From: Novosphingobium sp.
GTDB lineage: Bacteria > Pseudomonadota > Alphaproteobacteria > Sphingomonadales > Sphingomonadaceae
Direction: 5' to 3'
DNA: 64,000 nucleotides
Assembly (NCBI RefSeq): GCF_027486195.1
Contig: NZ_JAIXPP010000033.1
Span: 62,001-126,000, forward strand
The translations under genes were made by a program, and so were the position numbers. Below are positions 40,948 through 50,467 of this stretch, one piece after another (the first letter of the stretch is position 1; each line of letters starts with the position of its first letter). The notes below the pieces were generated by a model that was not told where the DNA came from, did no database searches, and worked only from the letters and a program-made list of their open reading frames with translations.

Positions 40948-43100
40948 GCCGCCTCGGCCAACAGGGGGCTGGGGCTCTGGCCGGAAAGGCTGCGCGCGAC
41001 CAAGCTGTCGACATCGACGATGAGCGCAACCATGCCATCGCCTAGGATGGTGGCGCCCGAGACGCCTTCGACCGAGCGGTAGTGCGTGTCGAGGCTCTTG
41101 ATCACGACCTGGCGCTGATCGCAGATCGCATCGACGAGAAGCGCGGCGCGGCCGGCGCCCTCGGTTTCGACCACGATGAGCACGCCTTCATGCGCCTGCT
41201 CGATCGCGCCCTGCGCGCCGACGGCGGCGTGGAGCGGCAGGACGGGAATGAACTTGCCGCGCACGTTGATCATCGCGCGGTGGGCGCCGAGGCCCTGCAC
41301 TTCGGTCTGCGTGGGGCGCAGGCTTTCGACGACGTTGGCGAGCGGCACGACGAGGGTCTGATCGCCGACGTTGACGACCATGCCATCCGAGATGGCGAGG
41401 GTGAGCGGCAGGGTGAGGGTGAAGGTGGTGCCGCTGCCGGGCTCGCTGTCGATGGTGATGCGGCCGCCGAGTTCCTTCACGTTCTGGCGCACCACGTCCA
41501 TGCCGACGCCGCGGCCCGAAACATTGGTGATCGTGGCAGCGGTGGAGAAGCCGGGGGCGAAGATCAGGTGGTCGATCTCTTCCTTCGAGAGCTGGGCATC
41601 GGGGGCGATGAGGCCCTTTTCGACGGCCTTGGCAAAGACCCGCTCGCGATTGATGCCCGCGCCATCATCGCCGATGCGAATGAGGATGCGGCCCGAGCGG
41701 TGCTCGGCGGAAAGGGTGAGCGTGCCTTCGGCGGGCTTGCCTGAGGCGATGCGCGCTTCGGCGCTTTCGATGCCGTGATCTACCGCATTGCGGATGAGGT
41801 GGGTGAGCGGTTCGCCGAGGCGTTCGATCACGGTCTTGTCGAGCTCGGTGCTTTCGCCCGAGACTTCGAGGCGGACATGCTTGCCGGTGGAGGTGGTGAG
41901 CTCGCGCAGGATGCGCGGCACGCGGCTGAACACCGAACCGATCGGCTGGGCGCGGATCGACATCGCCGATTCCTGGATATCGCGCGTGAGCCCTTCGAGG
42001 ATGGTGAGCTCTTCCTTCACCGCGAGGCCATCGCCCGCAAGGCGCTGCGCCATCATGGCCTGCGCGATGACAAGTTCGCCCACTGCGTCGATCAGCTTGT
42101 CGAGCTTGCCCAGTTCGATGCGGATCGACTGGCCAAGCGCGGGCGGCGCGGGCGGGGCAGGGGCGGCGGCGGCCGGGGTGGGTGCGGCGCCGGGCTGCGC
42201 GGCGGCGGGGGCCGGCGCGGCCGGGGCGGCCACCGGGGTGGGAGGCGGGGCGGGGCGCACGGCGGGCATCGGCGCATCGCTGCCGATGGCAAGGCCGCAA
42301 TCATCGCCGACGAATTCGAAGATATCGCGTGCGGAGGCTTCGCTCACATCAGCATCGAGCGCGAACGCCCAGCCGAGATAGCCGGTGCCGGGATCGAGCG
42401 TATCGAGCGGAGGCACGGCGCCGCAATCGCATTCGATGCAGCGCGCACCGAGTGCGGCGAGTTCGCGCAGGAGCAGCAGCGGTTCGCCGCCATTGCGCAT
42501 GGCACCGGCGTGGGGCCGGACCTTGAGCAGCCACGCGGGAGCGGGGGCAGCGTCCAGCGCGGGTTTGGGGGCATCCATCGCGCCGGTGATGTCATCGAGC
42601 ATGGCATCGAGATCGAAGGGATCGCCGCCGGTGTCTTCGTCTGCGGAGGTGGTAGCGGGGGCGGTAGCGACGGGTTCGGGCGCGGCGGGCGCGGCGGGCG
42701 CGGGGGATGGTGCTGCGCCTGCATTGGCTGCCTGCGCGGCGGTCAGTTCGGCGAGGAGGCCGACGTCATCGGGCACTTCGGCAAGGCCGCGCGCGGCGCC
42801 GACGTGATCGCTCAGCGTATCGAGCGCGCGCAGGAGGAGGTCGACCAGCGGCTCGGTGATGGGGACTGCGCCTTCGCGCACATCGGAAAGCAGCGTTTCG
42901 AACGTGTGGGTGAAGGCCTGAAGCGCGACATAGCCAAAGGCACCTGCGCCGCCCTTGATCGAGTGGACCGCGCGGAACACGGCGTTGACGGTATCGCTGT
43001 CCTGCGTGCCGGCCTTGCAGGCGGCGAGGCCGGATTCGGCGGCTGCCAGCGATTCCTCGCATTCAGCGAAGAAGATGGCCTGGATTTCCTCGGAGGTCAT
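40944..43100 (-). CDS. cheA: CheA chemotaxis histidine kinase
   Basis: A 718-residue kinase. H46 in AVHSIKGGAG is the HPt phosphorylation site. A Pro/Ala-rich linker with P2-like region follows (about 125-320), then the dimerisation helix pair, the ATPase with HLIRNAVDHGIE, GDDGAGIN and GRGVGMDVVRQN, and the C-terminal CheW-like regulatory domain. It couples to the STAS gene by a 4-bp overlap. The linker length and Pro/Ala content are unusual but common in high-GC genomes. Confidence 0.96.
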   Translation of the reverse strand: MTSEEIQAIFFAECEESLAAAESGLAACKAGTQDSDTVNAVFRAVHSIKGGAGAFGYVALQAFTHTFETLLSDVREGAVPITEPLVDLLLRALDTLSDHVGAARGLAEVPDDVGLLAELTAAQAANAGAAPSPAPAAPAAPEPVATAPATTSADEDTGGDPFDLDAMLDDITGAMDAPKPALDAAPAPAWLLKVRPHAGAMRNGGEPLLLLRELAALGARCIECDCGAVPPLDTLDPGTGYLGWAFALDADVSEASARDIFEFVGDDCGLAIGSDAPMPAVRPAPPPTPVAAPAAPAPAAAQPGAAPTPAAAAPAPPAPPALGQSIRIELGKLDKLIDAVGELVIAQAMMAQRLAGDGLAVKEELTILEGLTRDIQESAMSIRAQPIGSVFSRVPRILRELTTSTGKHVRLEVSGESTELDKTVIERLGEPLTHLIRNAVDHGIESAEARIASGKPAEGTLTLSAEHRSGRILIRIGDDGAGINRERVFAKAVEKGLIAPDAQLSKEEIDHLIFAPGFSTAATITNVSGRGVGMDVVRQNVKELGGRITIDSEPGSGTTFTLTLPLTLAISDGMVVNVGDQTLVVPLANVVESLRPTQTEVQGLGAHRAMINVRGKFIPVLPLHAAVGAQGAIEQAHEGVLIVVETEGAGRAALLVDAICDQRQVVIKSLDTHYRSVEGVSGATILGDGMVALIVDVDSLVARSLSGQSPSPLLAEAA

Positions 43101-43357
43101 GCCGCACCTCCGTCAAAGAGTTCGGCTTCGAGACCGAGCTGGCGGGCGGTTTCGCGCAAGTGGGCGGAAGGCTCGATCACCGCGCCATCGCCGGTGCGGC
43201 GCGCGCTGACGAGGAGCTGGAGCATGGCCTGCCCGATCTGGGTGCAATCACGCGCATTGATATGGAGCGCGCCCGAGCCGAGCCCGGCCACCATTTCAGG
43301 CAGCAGGGCCTCGGCTGCGGCGCGGTCGCACCGGGGGGGCAGGGTGATCGTTGGCAT
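43097..43357 (-). CDS. STAS-domain protein
   Basis: An 86-residue STAS-type protein (MPTITLPPRCDRAAAEAL; GALHINARDCTQIGQAMLQLLVSA) that overlaps the cheA start by 4 bp and is the first gene of the chemotaxis operon. STAS proteins in chemosensory clusters act as scaffold or phospho-regulators; the exact job here is unclear. The ATG is at 43355-43357. Confidence 0.8.
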   Translation of the reverse strand: MPTITLPPRCDRAAAEALLPEMVAGLGSGALHINARDCTQIGQAMLQLLVSARRTGDGAVIEPSAHLRETARQLGLEAELFDGGAA

Positions 43358-43559
43358 AGAGGCGGCTTCCCTCGCTGGCCCCGCATCCGGGGGCACGCTT
43401 TCACCGCTGGCTTAGCGGGGAAGCGGCAAAGGTCGCCTTGCCCGGGACTTAAGGTGAGATACCTAACAGCGCGAGGAGAAATTTCAGGGAGACTGGAAGG
43501 TATCAACCCGATCAAGCAGCGCCCACTGGCGGCGCGCCAACAGGAAGGTCAGCCTCCCC

Positions 43560-44591
43560 ATGCACGAAGCCCGGGTCCTCGTGGTCGATGATTCCGCCGC
43601 GATGCGCGCGCTCTTTTCCGATATCCTCGACGAGGCGAAGAACGTCCGCGTCGTGGGTGTAGCGGCCAATGCCGGCGCCGCGCGCGATCAGATCGCCGAA
43701 CTCAAACCCAATGTCATCACGCTCGACGTGGAGATGCCGGGGATGAGCGGGATCGAGTTCCTCGCCGAGATCATGGAAACCAATCCGCTGCCGGTGGTGA
43801 TGCTTTCCAGCCTCACGCAGGCGGGGACCGAAACCTCGCTCAAGGCCTATGAACTGGGCGCGGTGGAATGCTTCCCCAAGCCGCTGAAGGCGACGCCGGA
43901 ACAGTTCAGCAAGACGGTGGGCAAGCTCGGCAAGATCGTGCTCGCCGCCGCGAACAGCAACGTCCACGACCGCAAGGCGCGGGCGGAGCAGAAGGCGACG
44001 GCTGATGTGCCCTTCGCGTGGAACGGCCATATTGCGGCATTCAGCGCCTCGATGGGCGGGATCGACGCGCTGACGACGATCCTTTCGCAGTTTCCCGCCA
44101 ATTGCCCGCCGACGGTGGTGTGCCTGCAGGCCGAACCGATGGTGGTCGAGACCTTCATCAAGCGGCTCGATACCGATCTCAAGTGCAACGTGCGCGCGGC
44201 CAGGGACGGCGCGAACCTGGCGCAGGGCACGATCCACATTGCCGCCGATCCCGATCGCCATGTGGTGGTGGAACCCGGCCAGCCCGCGCGCATCCGCCTG
44301 ATGGAGCGCGATCCGGTGGACGGCGTGCGGCCTTCGGCCAACCTCCTGTTCGGCTCGATCGCGCGCGGCGCCGTGCCAGCGGTGGGCGCGGTGCTGACAG
44401 GCATGGGCGCCGACGGCGCGCGCGGCCTGAAACTGATGCGCGACGCGGGGCAGCATACTCTGGTGCAGGACCGTGCGACCGCGATGGTGGCCGAAGCGCC
44501 CTCCGCCGCGATCGAACTGGGCGCCGCCGCGCGCGAGGTGGGCCTCAGCGATCTTGGCGCCGCCGTGCTGAAAGCCTGCGGCATCGGCTGA
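43560..44591 (+). CDS. CheB paralogue lacking the catalytic histidine
   Basis: A 343-residue receiver-methylesterase protein. The receiver keeps D56 (VITLDVEMP). In the esterase domain the Ser loop reads AFSASMGG (S164) and the Asp is in LTGMGADGA (D284), but the position of the essential His reads CLQAEP (A191), where the true CheB here has QHIS. The enzyme is therefore probably inactive or altered. It is monocistronic, on the opposite strand from the cheA-R-B operon, with a GGAAGG site and its own terminator. It might be a regulatory or decoy receiver. Confidence 0.92.
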   Translation: MHEARVLVVDDSAAMRALFSDILDEAKNVRVVGVAANAGAARDQIAELKPNVITLDVEMPGMSGIEFLAEIMETNPLPVVMLSSLTQAGTETSLKAYELGAVECFPKPLKATPEQFSKTVGKLGKIVLAAANSNVHDRKARAEQKATADVPFAWNGHIAAFSASMGGIDALTTILSQFPANCPPTVVCLQAEPMVVETFIKRLDTDLKCNVRAARDGANLAQGTIHIAADPDRHVVVEPGQPARIRLMERDPVDGVRPSANLLFGSIARGAVPAVGAVLTGMGADGARGLKLMRDAGQHTLVQDRATAMVAEAPSAAIELGAAAREVGLSDLGAAVLKACGIG

Positions 44592-44649
44592 GGCGCCTTG
44601 CCTGTTTCCCCTGAGGCATTCCCCCTCCCCCCTGGAATGCCTGACTGTG

Positions 44650-44684
44650 GCCCGGAGCCGCTGCGTGCGGTTCCGGGCTTTTTT
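44650..44684 (+). terminator. Terminator after the CheB paralogue
   Basis: GCCCGGAgCCGC pairs with GCGGtTCCGGGC around a TGCGT loop and is followed by six T residues. Confidence 0.92.
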
Positions 44685-44815
44685 CTGTGGCGACCGGGTC
44701 TGCAAGCGTGAGCCTGGCGCAGAGATTATGCCGGAATATTTGCCCGGAGCACCGCATGGCGCTGCGCCGGTAACCCGATCTTAACGGCTTTGGCAGCGAT
44801 CTGGGCACGAGGAGA

Positions 44816-45478
44816 ATGCCCCCCATCATGCCGATCCCAGCCCATTTCGAAGACCTTCCGTTCGATCCGCAGCGCCCGCGCGCGCCGCGGCGGCAATTGC
44901 GGCTGGAATCGGAAGGTTCCACCGCCTCCGGCGAGACAGCGCGGGTGCTGATCCACAACATCTCGACAACCGGACTGCTGATCGAAAGCGCCGTTCTGCT
45001 GGCCGAGGACGAACGGATCGAGCTGGCCTTGCCCGAGGTTGGCAATGCCGCGGCCCATGTCGTCTGGATAAGCGAGAGCTTCTATGGGTGCCGGTTCGAA
45101 ACGCCGCTGCCCGCGAGCGCACTGGGCACACTGGAACTCTTCTCAAGGGTAATCAGCAAGGCCGCCCCCAGCGATTCGGCTGATACCTTGCCGGTCCGGA
45201 TCGCGCGGTTGCGCAAGGAGCAGGGGCTGACGCTCGAAGCGCTGGCTGCGCTCGTGAATGTCAGCAAGCCGACAGTCTGGGCGTGGGAGCAGGGCAAGAC
45301 GCGGCCGACTCCCGAACGAATCGCCGCGCTCGCCAAGCTGCTCGGGGTGGACGAGGACGAACTCCTGACCGGGCGCGATGGCGATGCGCTGGCGCAGGCG
45401 CTGAACCAGGCGCGCCAGGTGGTTGCCGAGGCGTTTGGCGTCGATCCGGCGCGGGTGAAAGTGTCGATCGAACTCTAG
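44816..45478 (+). CDS. PilZ domain-HTH fusion, candidate c-di-GMP-responsive regulator
   Basis: A 220-residue protein. Residues about 20-110 are PilZ: RRQLR (RxxxR) then HNISTTG (NxSxxG), both needed to bind c-di-GMP. Residues about 125-185 are an XRE helix-turn-helix (RIARLRKEQGLTLEALAALV; SKPTVWAWEQGKTRPTPERI). This would let c-di-GMP act directly on transcription. The start is ambiguous: ATG 44816 lies directly after GGAG, ATG 44828 has longer spacing. Next on the same strand is the GGDEF-like protein. Confidence 0.85.
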   Translation: MPPIMPIPAHFEDLPFDPQRPRAPRRQLRLESEGSTASGETARVLIHNISTTGLLIESAVLLAEDERIELALPEVGNAAAHVVWISESFYGCRFETPLPASALGTLELFSRVISKAAPSDSADTLPVRIARLRKEQGLTLEALAALVNVSKPTVWAWEQGKTRPTPERIAALAKLLGVDEDELLTGRDGDALAQALNQARQVVAEAFGVDPARVKVSIEL

Positions 45479-45715
45479 GCGCGGCATTGCCCAAAAGAAT
45501 CGCTTTACCCTGAATTAACCACTTTTCATCGTAGTGATTCGCCGTTATCTAATTGAATTAACGGCCAAAAATTAGTCCTGTTAGCTAACTCGCCTAACTT
45601 TGGCCGCCCGCTCACGAGGGGGCGGACCATGGAATGAGGCGATCGTTTCGCTCGGGCGGGTCAGGGGGAGCTTGGCTGCGCGGCCGGGTGTGCGGTCCTG
45701 ACGGGGCAAGGGTGC
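45479..45715. promoter_or_regulatory. AT-rich intergenic region with inverted repeat
   Basis: GCCGTTA (45541-45547) and TAACGGC (45559-45565) form a 7-bp inverted repeat with AT-rich centre, upstream of the GGDEF gene; the block is unusually AT-rich for this genome and probably holds its promoter or operator. Confidence 0.45.
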
Positions 45716-46654
45716 ATGCGGGCGGAATTCACGACGAGAGAACGTTTGGCGGCCTATGGCCTGCTGGCCGACCGTTCGACGGATATCATCCTCAAGACCG
45801 ATTGCCGGGGCTTTGTGCTCGCCGCTTCGCCGGCGCTTGAACAGCTTGGTCTGGCGCTGCCGGCGATGCTGATCGGGCCCCATGTGCGGGACCTTGTTCA
45901 CCCCGACTACCGGGATCTGATCGAAGAGGAACACCGCTTCGCGATAGCCGGGCAGGGCAGCGACGCGTGGCTTGAAATCCGCGCGGCCCGCGAGGAGCGC
46001 AAGGGGCAGTGGTTCGAGTTTCAGGTGCGGCCGATGTCCGATCAGAGCGGCCGGATCGATGGCGCGCTGGTGGTGATGCGCTGCATCGCCAAGCGCAAAT
46101 CGCTGGAAGAGCGGCTGTTCGCTGCCGAGTTCACCGATCCGCTGACTCGCCTTACCAACCGCATCGCCTTCGTCGCGATGCTCGACCATGTGGTTTCCAA
46201 GCCGCACCAGGCCACGCTTGCGCTGTTCGACATCGATCACTTCATGCGGCTGAACATGCGCTTCGGACAGCATGCGGGGGATGATCTGCTGGTGGCCTTC
46301 GCCGGGCTGCTGCGGGCAATGACGCGCAGCGACGACATCATCTCGCGCGTATCGGGTGAGCGCTTCGGGGTGATCATGCCGGGACTCCTGCCCGAAGCGG
46401 CGGCGGCAGCCTGCGCGCCGATCGTGGAAACCTTTGCCGAGGCGGGACGCGCGACACTGGGAGGCACCTACGCGGTTTCGACCAGTGTCGGCATCGCCGG
46501 GATCTCGCTATCGGCAGACAACACCGTCCAGCAGGCCGAACTGGCGCTGTTTCTGGCGAAGGCCAAAGGGCGATCGCGGATCGAAACCAGCCTGAGGCCA
46601 TCGGGTGAGGGCTCGCAACGCGCATTGACCGACGGGCGCCCCGGATTGGCGTGA
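45716..46654 (+). CDS. PAS-GGDEF protein with degenerate signature
   Basis: A 312-residue protein. A PAS domain (about 18-125) is followed by GGDEF (about 137-300). The signature reads SGERF (213-217) where GG(D/E)EF is required; the Glu after the acidic residue, needed for metal, is Arg. The FDIDHF motif is kept, but ND and GH, usual in active enzymes, read NM and GQ. It is probably not a cyclase and may bind GTP or act as a receptor. It starts at ATG 45716. Confidence 0.85.
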   Translation: MRAEFTTRERLAAYGLLADRSTDIILKTDCRGFVLAASPALEQLGLALPAMLIGPHVRDLVHPDYRDLIEEEHRFAIAGQGSDAWLEIRAAREERKGQWFEFQVRPMSDQSGRIDGALVVMRCIAKRKSLEERLFAAEFTDPLTRLTNRIAFVAMLDHVVSKPHQATLALFDIDHFMRLNMRFGQHAGDDLLVAFAGLLRAMTRSDDIISRVSGERFGVIMPGLLPEAAAAACAPIVETFAEAGRATLGGTYAVSTSVGIAGISLSADNTVQQAELALFLAKAKGRSRIETSLRPSGEGSQRALTDGRPGLA

Positions 46655-46798
46655 TGGGGTTAGCATGTACAAAAGTTAATCAAAAATCCGTTATATGTCT
46701 CGGTTCTGTAACTAACTAAAGTCAAGTCCGCCCCGGTCAGACGGTGCATGGGGCAGCGATCATCGCTGCTCCGCCCGTTTCCAGGGAGGACCTTACGA

Positions 46799-49279
46799 AT
46801 GATGATCTGCAAGCCATGGACGCTCATGCTGGCTGCTTCCGGTCTGGCGCTGGCGAGTTCCGCTCATGCGGCCGAAACCGCGCCGGTTGCGGCCCCCGCG
46901 CCCGCCGACCAACCCGCTGCTGAAGGCAGCACCAGCTCGGGCCTGACCGAGATCGTCGTCACCGCCACCAAGCGCGAGACGAACCTCCAGAAGACGCCCA
47001 TCTCGATCTCGGTGATCGGCGCCGACATTGTCGAAAAGCGCCATGTCCAGAGCCTGATGGACCTTGCCGACGGCGGCGTTCCTTCACTGCGCGTCGCCAC
47101 CTTCGAAGCCCGCCAGTCGGCGCTGACGGTGGGCATTCGCGGTATCGTGCCGTTCGACCAGAACCAGGTGGCGCGCGAGCCGGGCGTCGGCGTCTATATC
47201 GACGGCGTATACCTTGGCCGCTCGCAGGGGCTCAATGCCGCGCTGTTCGATGTTGCGCGGATCGAAGTGCTGCGCGGGCCGCAGGGAACGCTGTTTGGCC
47301 GCAACACCGAAGGCGGCGCGCTGAGCATCGTGACCAAGGCACCTACGGGCGAATTCGGCGGGCGCGTTGAGGCCGGTGTGGGCAACTATGGTTCGTACAA
47401 CGGCGCGTTCCACATCAACCTGCCGGCGTTTGCCAACTTCGCGGTGAAGGTGGACGGCCTGATCGATCATCAGGACGCGACCACGAAGAATCCGGCCAGC
47501 GGCCAGTACGGCTGGAACTACCACAACCGTGTGGGCGGCCGCATTGCCGGCGAGTGGAAGCCGATCGACGGCCTGACGGTCGACCTCACTTATGATCAGG
47601 CGAAGGACGAGAACACGCCGTTCTACAGCCAGCTGATCAACTTCAACCCGAACGGATATGCTGTCGGCAGCTTCGTCGGCAGCAAGCTGGTGTGCCCGGG
47701 CAGCGCCCCCTGCATCGCCCCCAAGGCACCGCTGGTGCAGGTGAGCGGGAACCACCGCGTGTCGGTCGCCGACCTCGGCGTGATCCAGCAGCCGAGCATC
47801 GACGAGACGCACGGCTTCAGCGCGAACATCAAGTACAAGCTGACCCCGGACATCGAGCTGCGCTCCATCACCGCGTGGCGCGGGGTCGAGACGCACCAGT
47901 GGGACGGCTCGGCCGGTGCGCATCGCAGCACGTTCGCGCCGAACGGCCAGTTCGGCCGCTACAGCCTGTCCGAGCTGTTCCAGCACCAGTTCAGCCAGGA
48001 GTTGCAGCTCGTCGGCAGCATTCCGCAGATCGATTTCGTGCTTGGCGGGTACTACTTCAACGAGCATGTGAACGAACGCGCGGCGACGCCGAACCCGATG
48101 CAGTGGAACGCGGATGGCACCGGCTACACCTTCGTCAATCAGGTGCCCGCCAATCCCACCGCGCCGATCACCTCGGGCAATCAGGGCTGGGACCGGGCCT
48201 ACTGGTTCATCCAGCGGGACAGCGAGGCCGTGGGCAAGAGCTATGGCGCGTTCGGGCAGGCGACATGGACGCCGGCCGGACTGAATGTGCTGCACCTGAC
48301 GGCTGGCGGGCGCTATACGCACGAGACCCGCAAGGGCGCGCTGACGGTGATCAACAACGCGCCCTATCTTGGCGGCAACCTTGATTACAAGAACAGCCGG
48401 TTCGATCCGATGGTGACGCTGGCATGGGACGCGGCGGAGGGGATCAACCTCTACGCCAAGTACTCGACCGGCTTCCGCGCGGGCGGTGCCAACTCGCGCT
48501 CGGGCTCGTTCCGCCAGTTCGCGCCCGAAGCGGTGAAGTCCTACGAAATCGGCGCAAAGACCGATTTCTTCGATCACCACGTGCGCCTGAACCTTGCCGG
48601 GTACATCATGGACCGCAAGGGCACGCAGATCGACTTCGACTTCGTGGACACCAACCGGTTCCTCAGCGACGGCGTGACGCCCAATCCGTTTTTCAACAAG
48701 CACACCGAGGAAACCGCCAACGCGCCGGGCAATTCGCCGATCCGGGGCTTTGAGGCCGAACTCACCGTAAAGCCGATGGCGGGCCTGACGCTGGGCGCGA
48801 GCTATGCCTATACCGACGTGAAGGTGCCGGCGACGCCCAACCCGCTGGCGGGGCCCTTGTTCGGGATCCCCTATCAGGTGTTCACCGTTTACACGCCCAA
48901 GAACGCCGCATCGGGTTCGTTCGATTATGAACTGCCGATCGGGTCTGGCGGCATGGCGGTGATGCTGCACATGGATGCCAACTATTCCGATCCGACCTAC
49001 AGCTTCCAGAACGAGGACGTGCAGACGGAATCGGCGTTCATCGTCAACGCGCGGCTGGCGCTGGCGGATATTCCGCTGACCACGAACGGCACCAAGGCGA
49101 CGATCAGCGCCTGGGCGCGCAACCTCTTCAACGAGGACCACATCTATCGCCGCTCGAACGCGAACAGCGCCCCGACCGTGAACAACGATGGTTCGCTGAA
49201 CTATTCGGGCGTGCTGGGGGATTACGCCAACTTCAACCCGCCGCGCACTTTCGGCGTGCAGGCATCGATCAACTTCTGA
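46799..49279 (+). CDS. TonB-dependent outer-membrane receptor
   Basis: An 826-residue receptor with signal peptide (MMICKPWTLMLAASGLALAS, ending SAHA). The TonB box-like TEIVVTATKRETNLQKTP is followed by the plug domain (GIRGIVPF, IEVLRGPQGTLFGRNTEGG) and the 22-strand barrel, ending TFGVQASINF with the terminal Phe. Sphingomonads carry many of these; the substrate cannot be told. The start follows GGGAGGA; the ATG three bases on is possible. Confidence 0.93.
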   Translation: MMICKPWTLMLAASGLALASSAHAAETAPVAAPAPADQPAAEGSTSSGLTEIVVTATKRETNLQKTPISISVIGADIVEKRHVQSLMDLADGGVPSLRVATFEARQSALTVGIRGIVPFDQNQVAREPGVGVYIDGVYLGRSQGLNAALFDVARIEVLRGPQGTLFGRNTEGGALSIVTKAPTGEFGGRVEAGVGNYGSYNGAFHINLPAFANFAVKVDGLIDHQDATTKNPASGQYGWNYHNRVGGRIAGEWKPIDGLTVDLTYDQAKDENTPFYSQLINFNPNGYAVGSFVGSKLVCPGSAPCIAPKAPLVQVSGNHRVSVADLGVIQQPSIDETHGFSANIKYKLTPDIELRSITAWRGVETHQWDGSAGAHRSTFAPNGQFGRYSLSELFQHQFSQELQLVGSIPQIDFVLGGYYFNEHVNERAATPNPMQWNADGTGYTFVNQVPANPTAPITSGNQGWDRAYWFIQRDSEAVGKSYGAFGQATWTPAGLNVLHLTAGGRYTHETRKGALTVINNAPYLGGNLDYKNSRFDPMVTLAWDAAEGINLYAKYSTGFRAGGANSRSGSFRQFAPEAVKSYEIGAKTDFFDHHVRLNLAGYIMDRKGTQIDFDFVDTNRFLSDGVTPNPFFNKHTEETANAPGNSPIRGFEAELTVKPMAGLTLGASYAYTDVKVPATPNPLAGPLFGIPYQVFTVYTPKNAASGSFDYELPIGSGGMAVMLHMDANYSDPTYSFQNEDVQTESAFIVNARLALADIPLTTNGTKATISAWARNLFNEDHIYRRSNANSAPTVNNDGSLNYSGVLGDYANFNPPRTFGVQASINF

Positions 49280-49333
49280 TCTAGCCGGGAAAACCTTTCG
49301 ATGCGCAGACTCCCCCCCGACTGCGCAAAGGTC

Positions 49334-49363
49334 GGATGGAGGGGCCTGACGGCTCCTCCATCC
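49334..49363 (+). terminator. Probable terminator of the TonB receptor gene
   Basis: GGATGGAGG (49334-49342) pairs with CCTCCATCC (49355-49363) with further pairing inside; only a short TTC follows. Confidence 0.55.
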
Positions 49364-49558
49364 TTCGAAAGGCCCGGTATCGGGCGGACTCCGGTGCCTA
49401 AGGCGGCCCGCCGCCCCGCCCGACGCGACGAAGCACAGAATCTCTGACACTTAAGGGCGGGGGATAGCCTGAAACAGCCCTCGACAGGGTGGGGCGGATG
49501 TGGTGTCTTAGCTCTTAACGACTCGTAAGCGGTTGTGAGCGTTGGGGGAATTTTCGCC

Positions 49559-50452
49559 ATGGGACGGGCGGCTAGGGTTGCAATGCCGGCAATTGATCGG
49601 CGGGGAATTGAAAGGCTCGAGGCGCATTTCGTCTCGCCCGAAGTCTATCGCCGCGATGACGTTGCCATCCGGCAGGCGCGGCTGGCCGAGGTTGTGGCGG
49701 AGCGGATCATTCCGCAGTTGCTGCGGCTCCACACCGAAGTTCTGCCCGATGCACCGCCAGTTGAGTTGGTGGTCGAGGCGCTGGCGCCCAGCAGTTCGGA
49801 TATCTCGGGCCTCGCGCATATCGTGCTGGGGAGCGATCTGGAGGCGGCGGTTTCCTACATCCTGGTGCTGCGCGACCGCGGCCTTTTGCTGGATACGCTG
49901 TTCCTCGAATTGCTGGAGCCGGCAGCGCGCCATCTGGGCCAGCTGTGGGACCGGGACGAGTGCGATTTCATCGACGTGACGCTGGGCGTGGCGCGGCTGC
50001 AGAAGCTGCTCGCGATGTTCAATGGATCGCACCTGCTGCCGGGGCTCGACACGCGCCGCACCGTGCTGATGGCGATGACTCCGGGGGACCAGCACTCGTT
50101 CGGTGCGAGCATGGTCCGGCGGTTTCTGGAAGGCGCGGGCTGGGACGTGGAATCCGCGTTCGACCGTAGCGCCGCCGAAATCGCCAAAGCGGCGAGCGCG
50201 CAGTGGTATGCCGTGGCGGGCCTGACCGTCGGTTCGGAGCGCTCGCTCCCCGCGCTGGAAGAAACGATCCGGCTGATCCGCCGGGAATCGCGCAACCAGA
50301 TGATCGGCGTGATGGTCGGCGGCCCGGTGTTCACTGCCAACCCCGCGCTGGCGCTGGAAGTGGGCGCAGACGGCACGGCGATCAATGCGCCGGCGGCGGT
50401 GCTGATGGCGCAGAAGCTGTTTGACGAAATGGCGCTGAAGACCGCGAACTAA
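49559..50452 (+). CDS. B12-binding protein of PpaA/AerR type
   Basis: A 297-residue protein. The N-terminal half is helical and carries LWDRDECDFIDVTLGVARLQKLL, as in PpaA/AerR and related photoreceptors. The C-terminal half is a cobalamin-binding fold with DQHSFG, matching DxHxxG. Such proteins bind B12 (some adenosyl-B12, light-sensitive) and control transcription. There are no photosynthesis genes here. The start is ATG 49559; the GTG at 49535 is less likely. Confidence 0.83.
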   Translation: MGRAARVAMPAIDRRGIERLEAHFVSPEVYRRDDVAIRQARLAEVVAERIIPQLLRLHTEVLPDAPPVELVVEALAPSSSDISGLAHIVLGSDLEAAVSYILVLRDRGLLLDTLFLELLEPAARHLGQLWDRDECDFIDVTLGVARLQKLLAMFNGSHLLPGLDTRRTVLMAMTPGDQHSFGASMVRRFLEGAGWDVESAFDRSAAEIAKAASAQWYAVAGLTVGSERSLPALEETIRLIRRESRNQMIGVMVGGPVFTANPALALEVGADGTAINAPAAVLMAQKLFDEMALKTAN

Positions 50453-50467
50453 GGTTCAGTTCGCGGT
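50441..50467. terminator. Perfect 10-bp palindrome terminator after the B12 gene
   Basis: ACCGCGAACT-aaggttc-AGTTCGCGGT followed by GCTTTTA; the right part is copied at the end of fliS. Confidence 0.75.

Noticed and set aside
41775..43415. 546-residue plus-strand frame over cheA
   Set aside because: Gly/Arg-rich antisense shadow of CheA.
47084..49450. 788-residue antisense open frame over the TonB receptor
   Set aside because: Arg/His/Val-rich translation with no domain, fully antisense to a convincing receptor gene; a GC-rich codon shadow.
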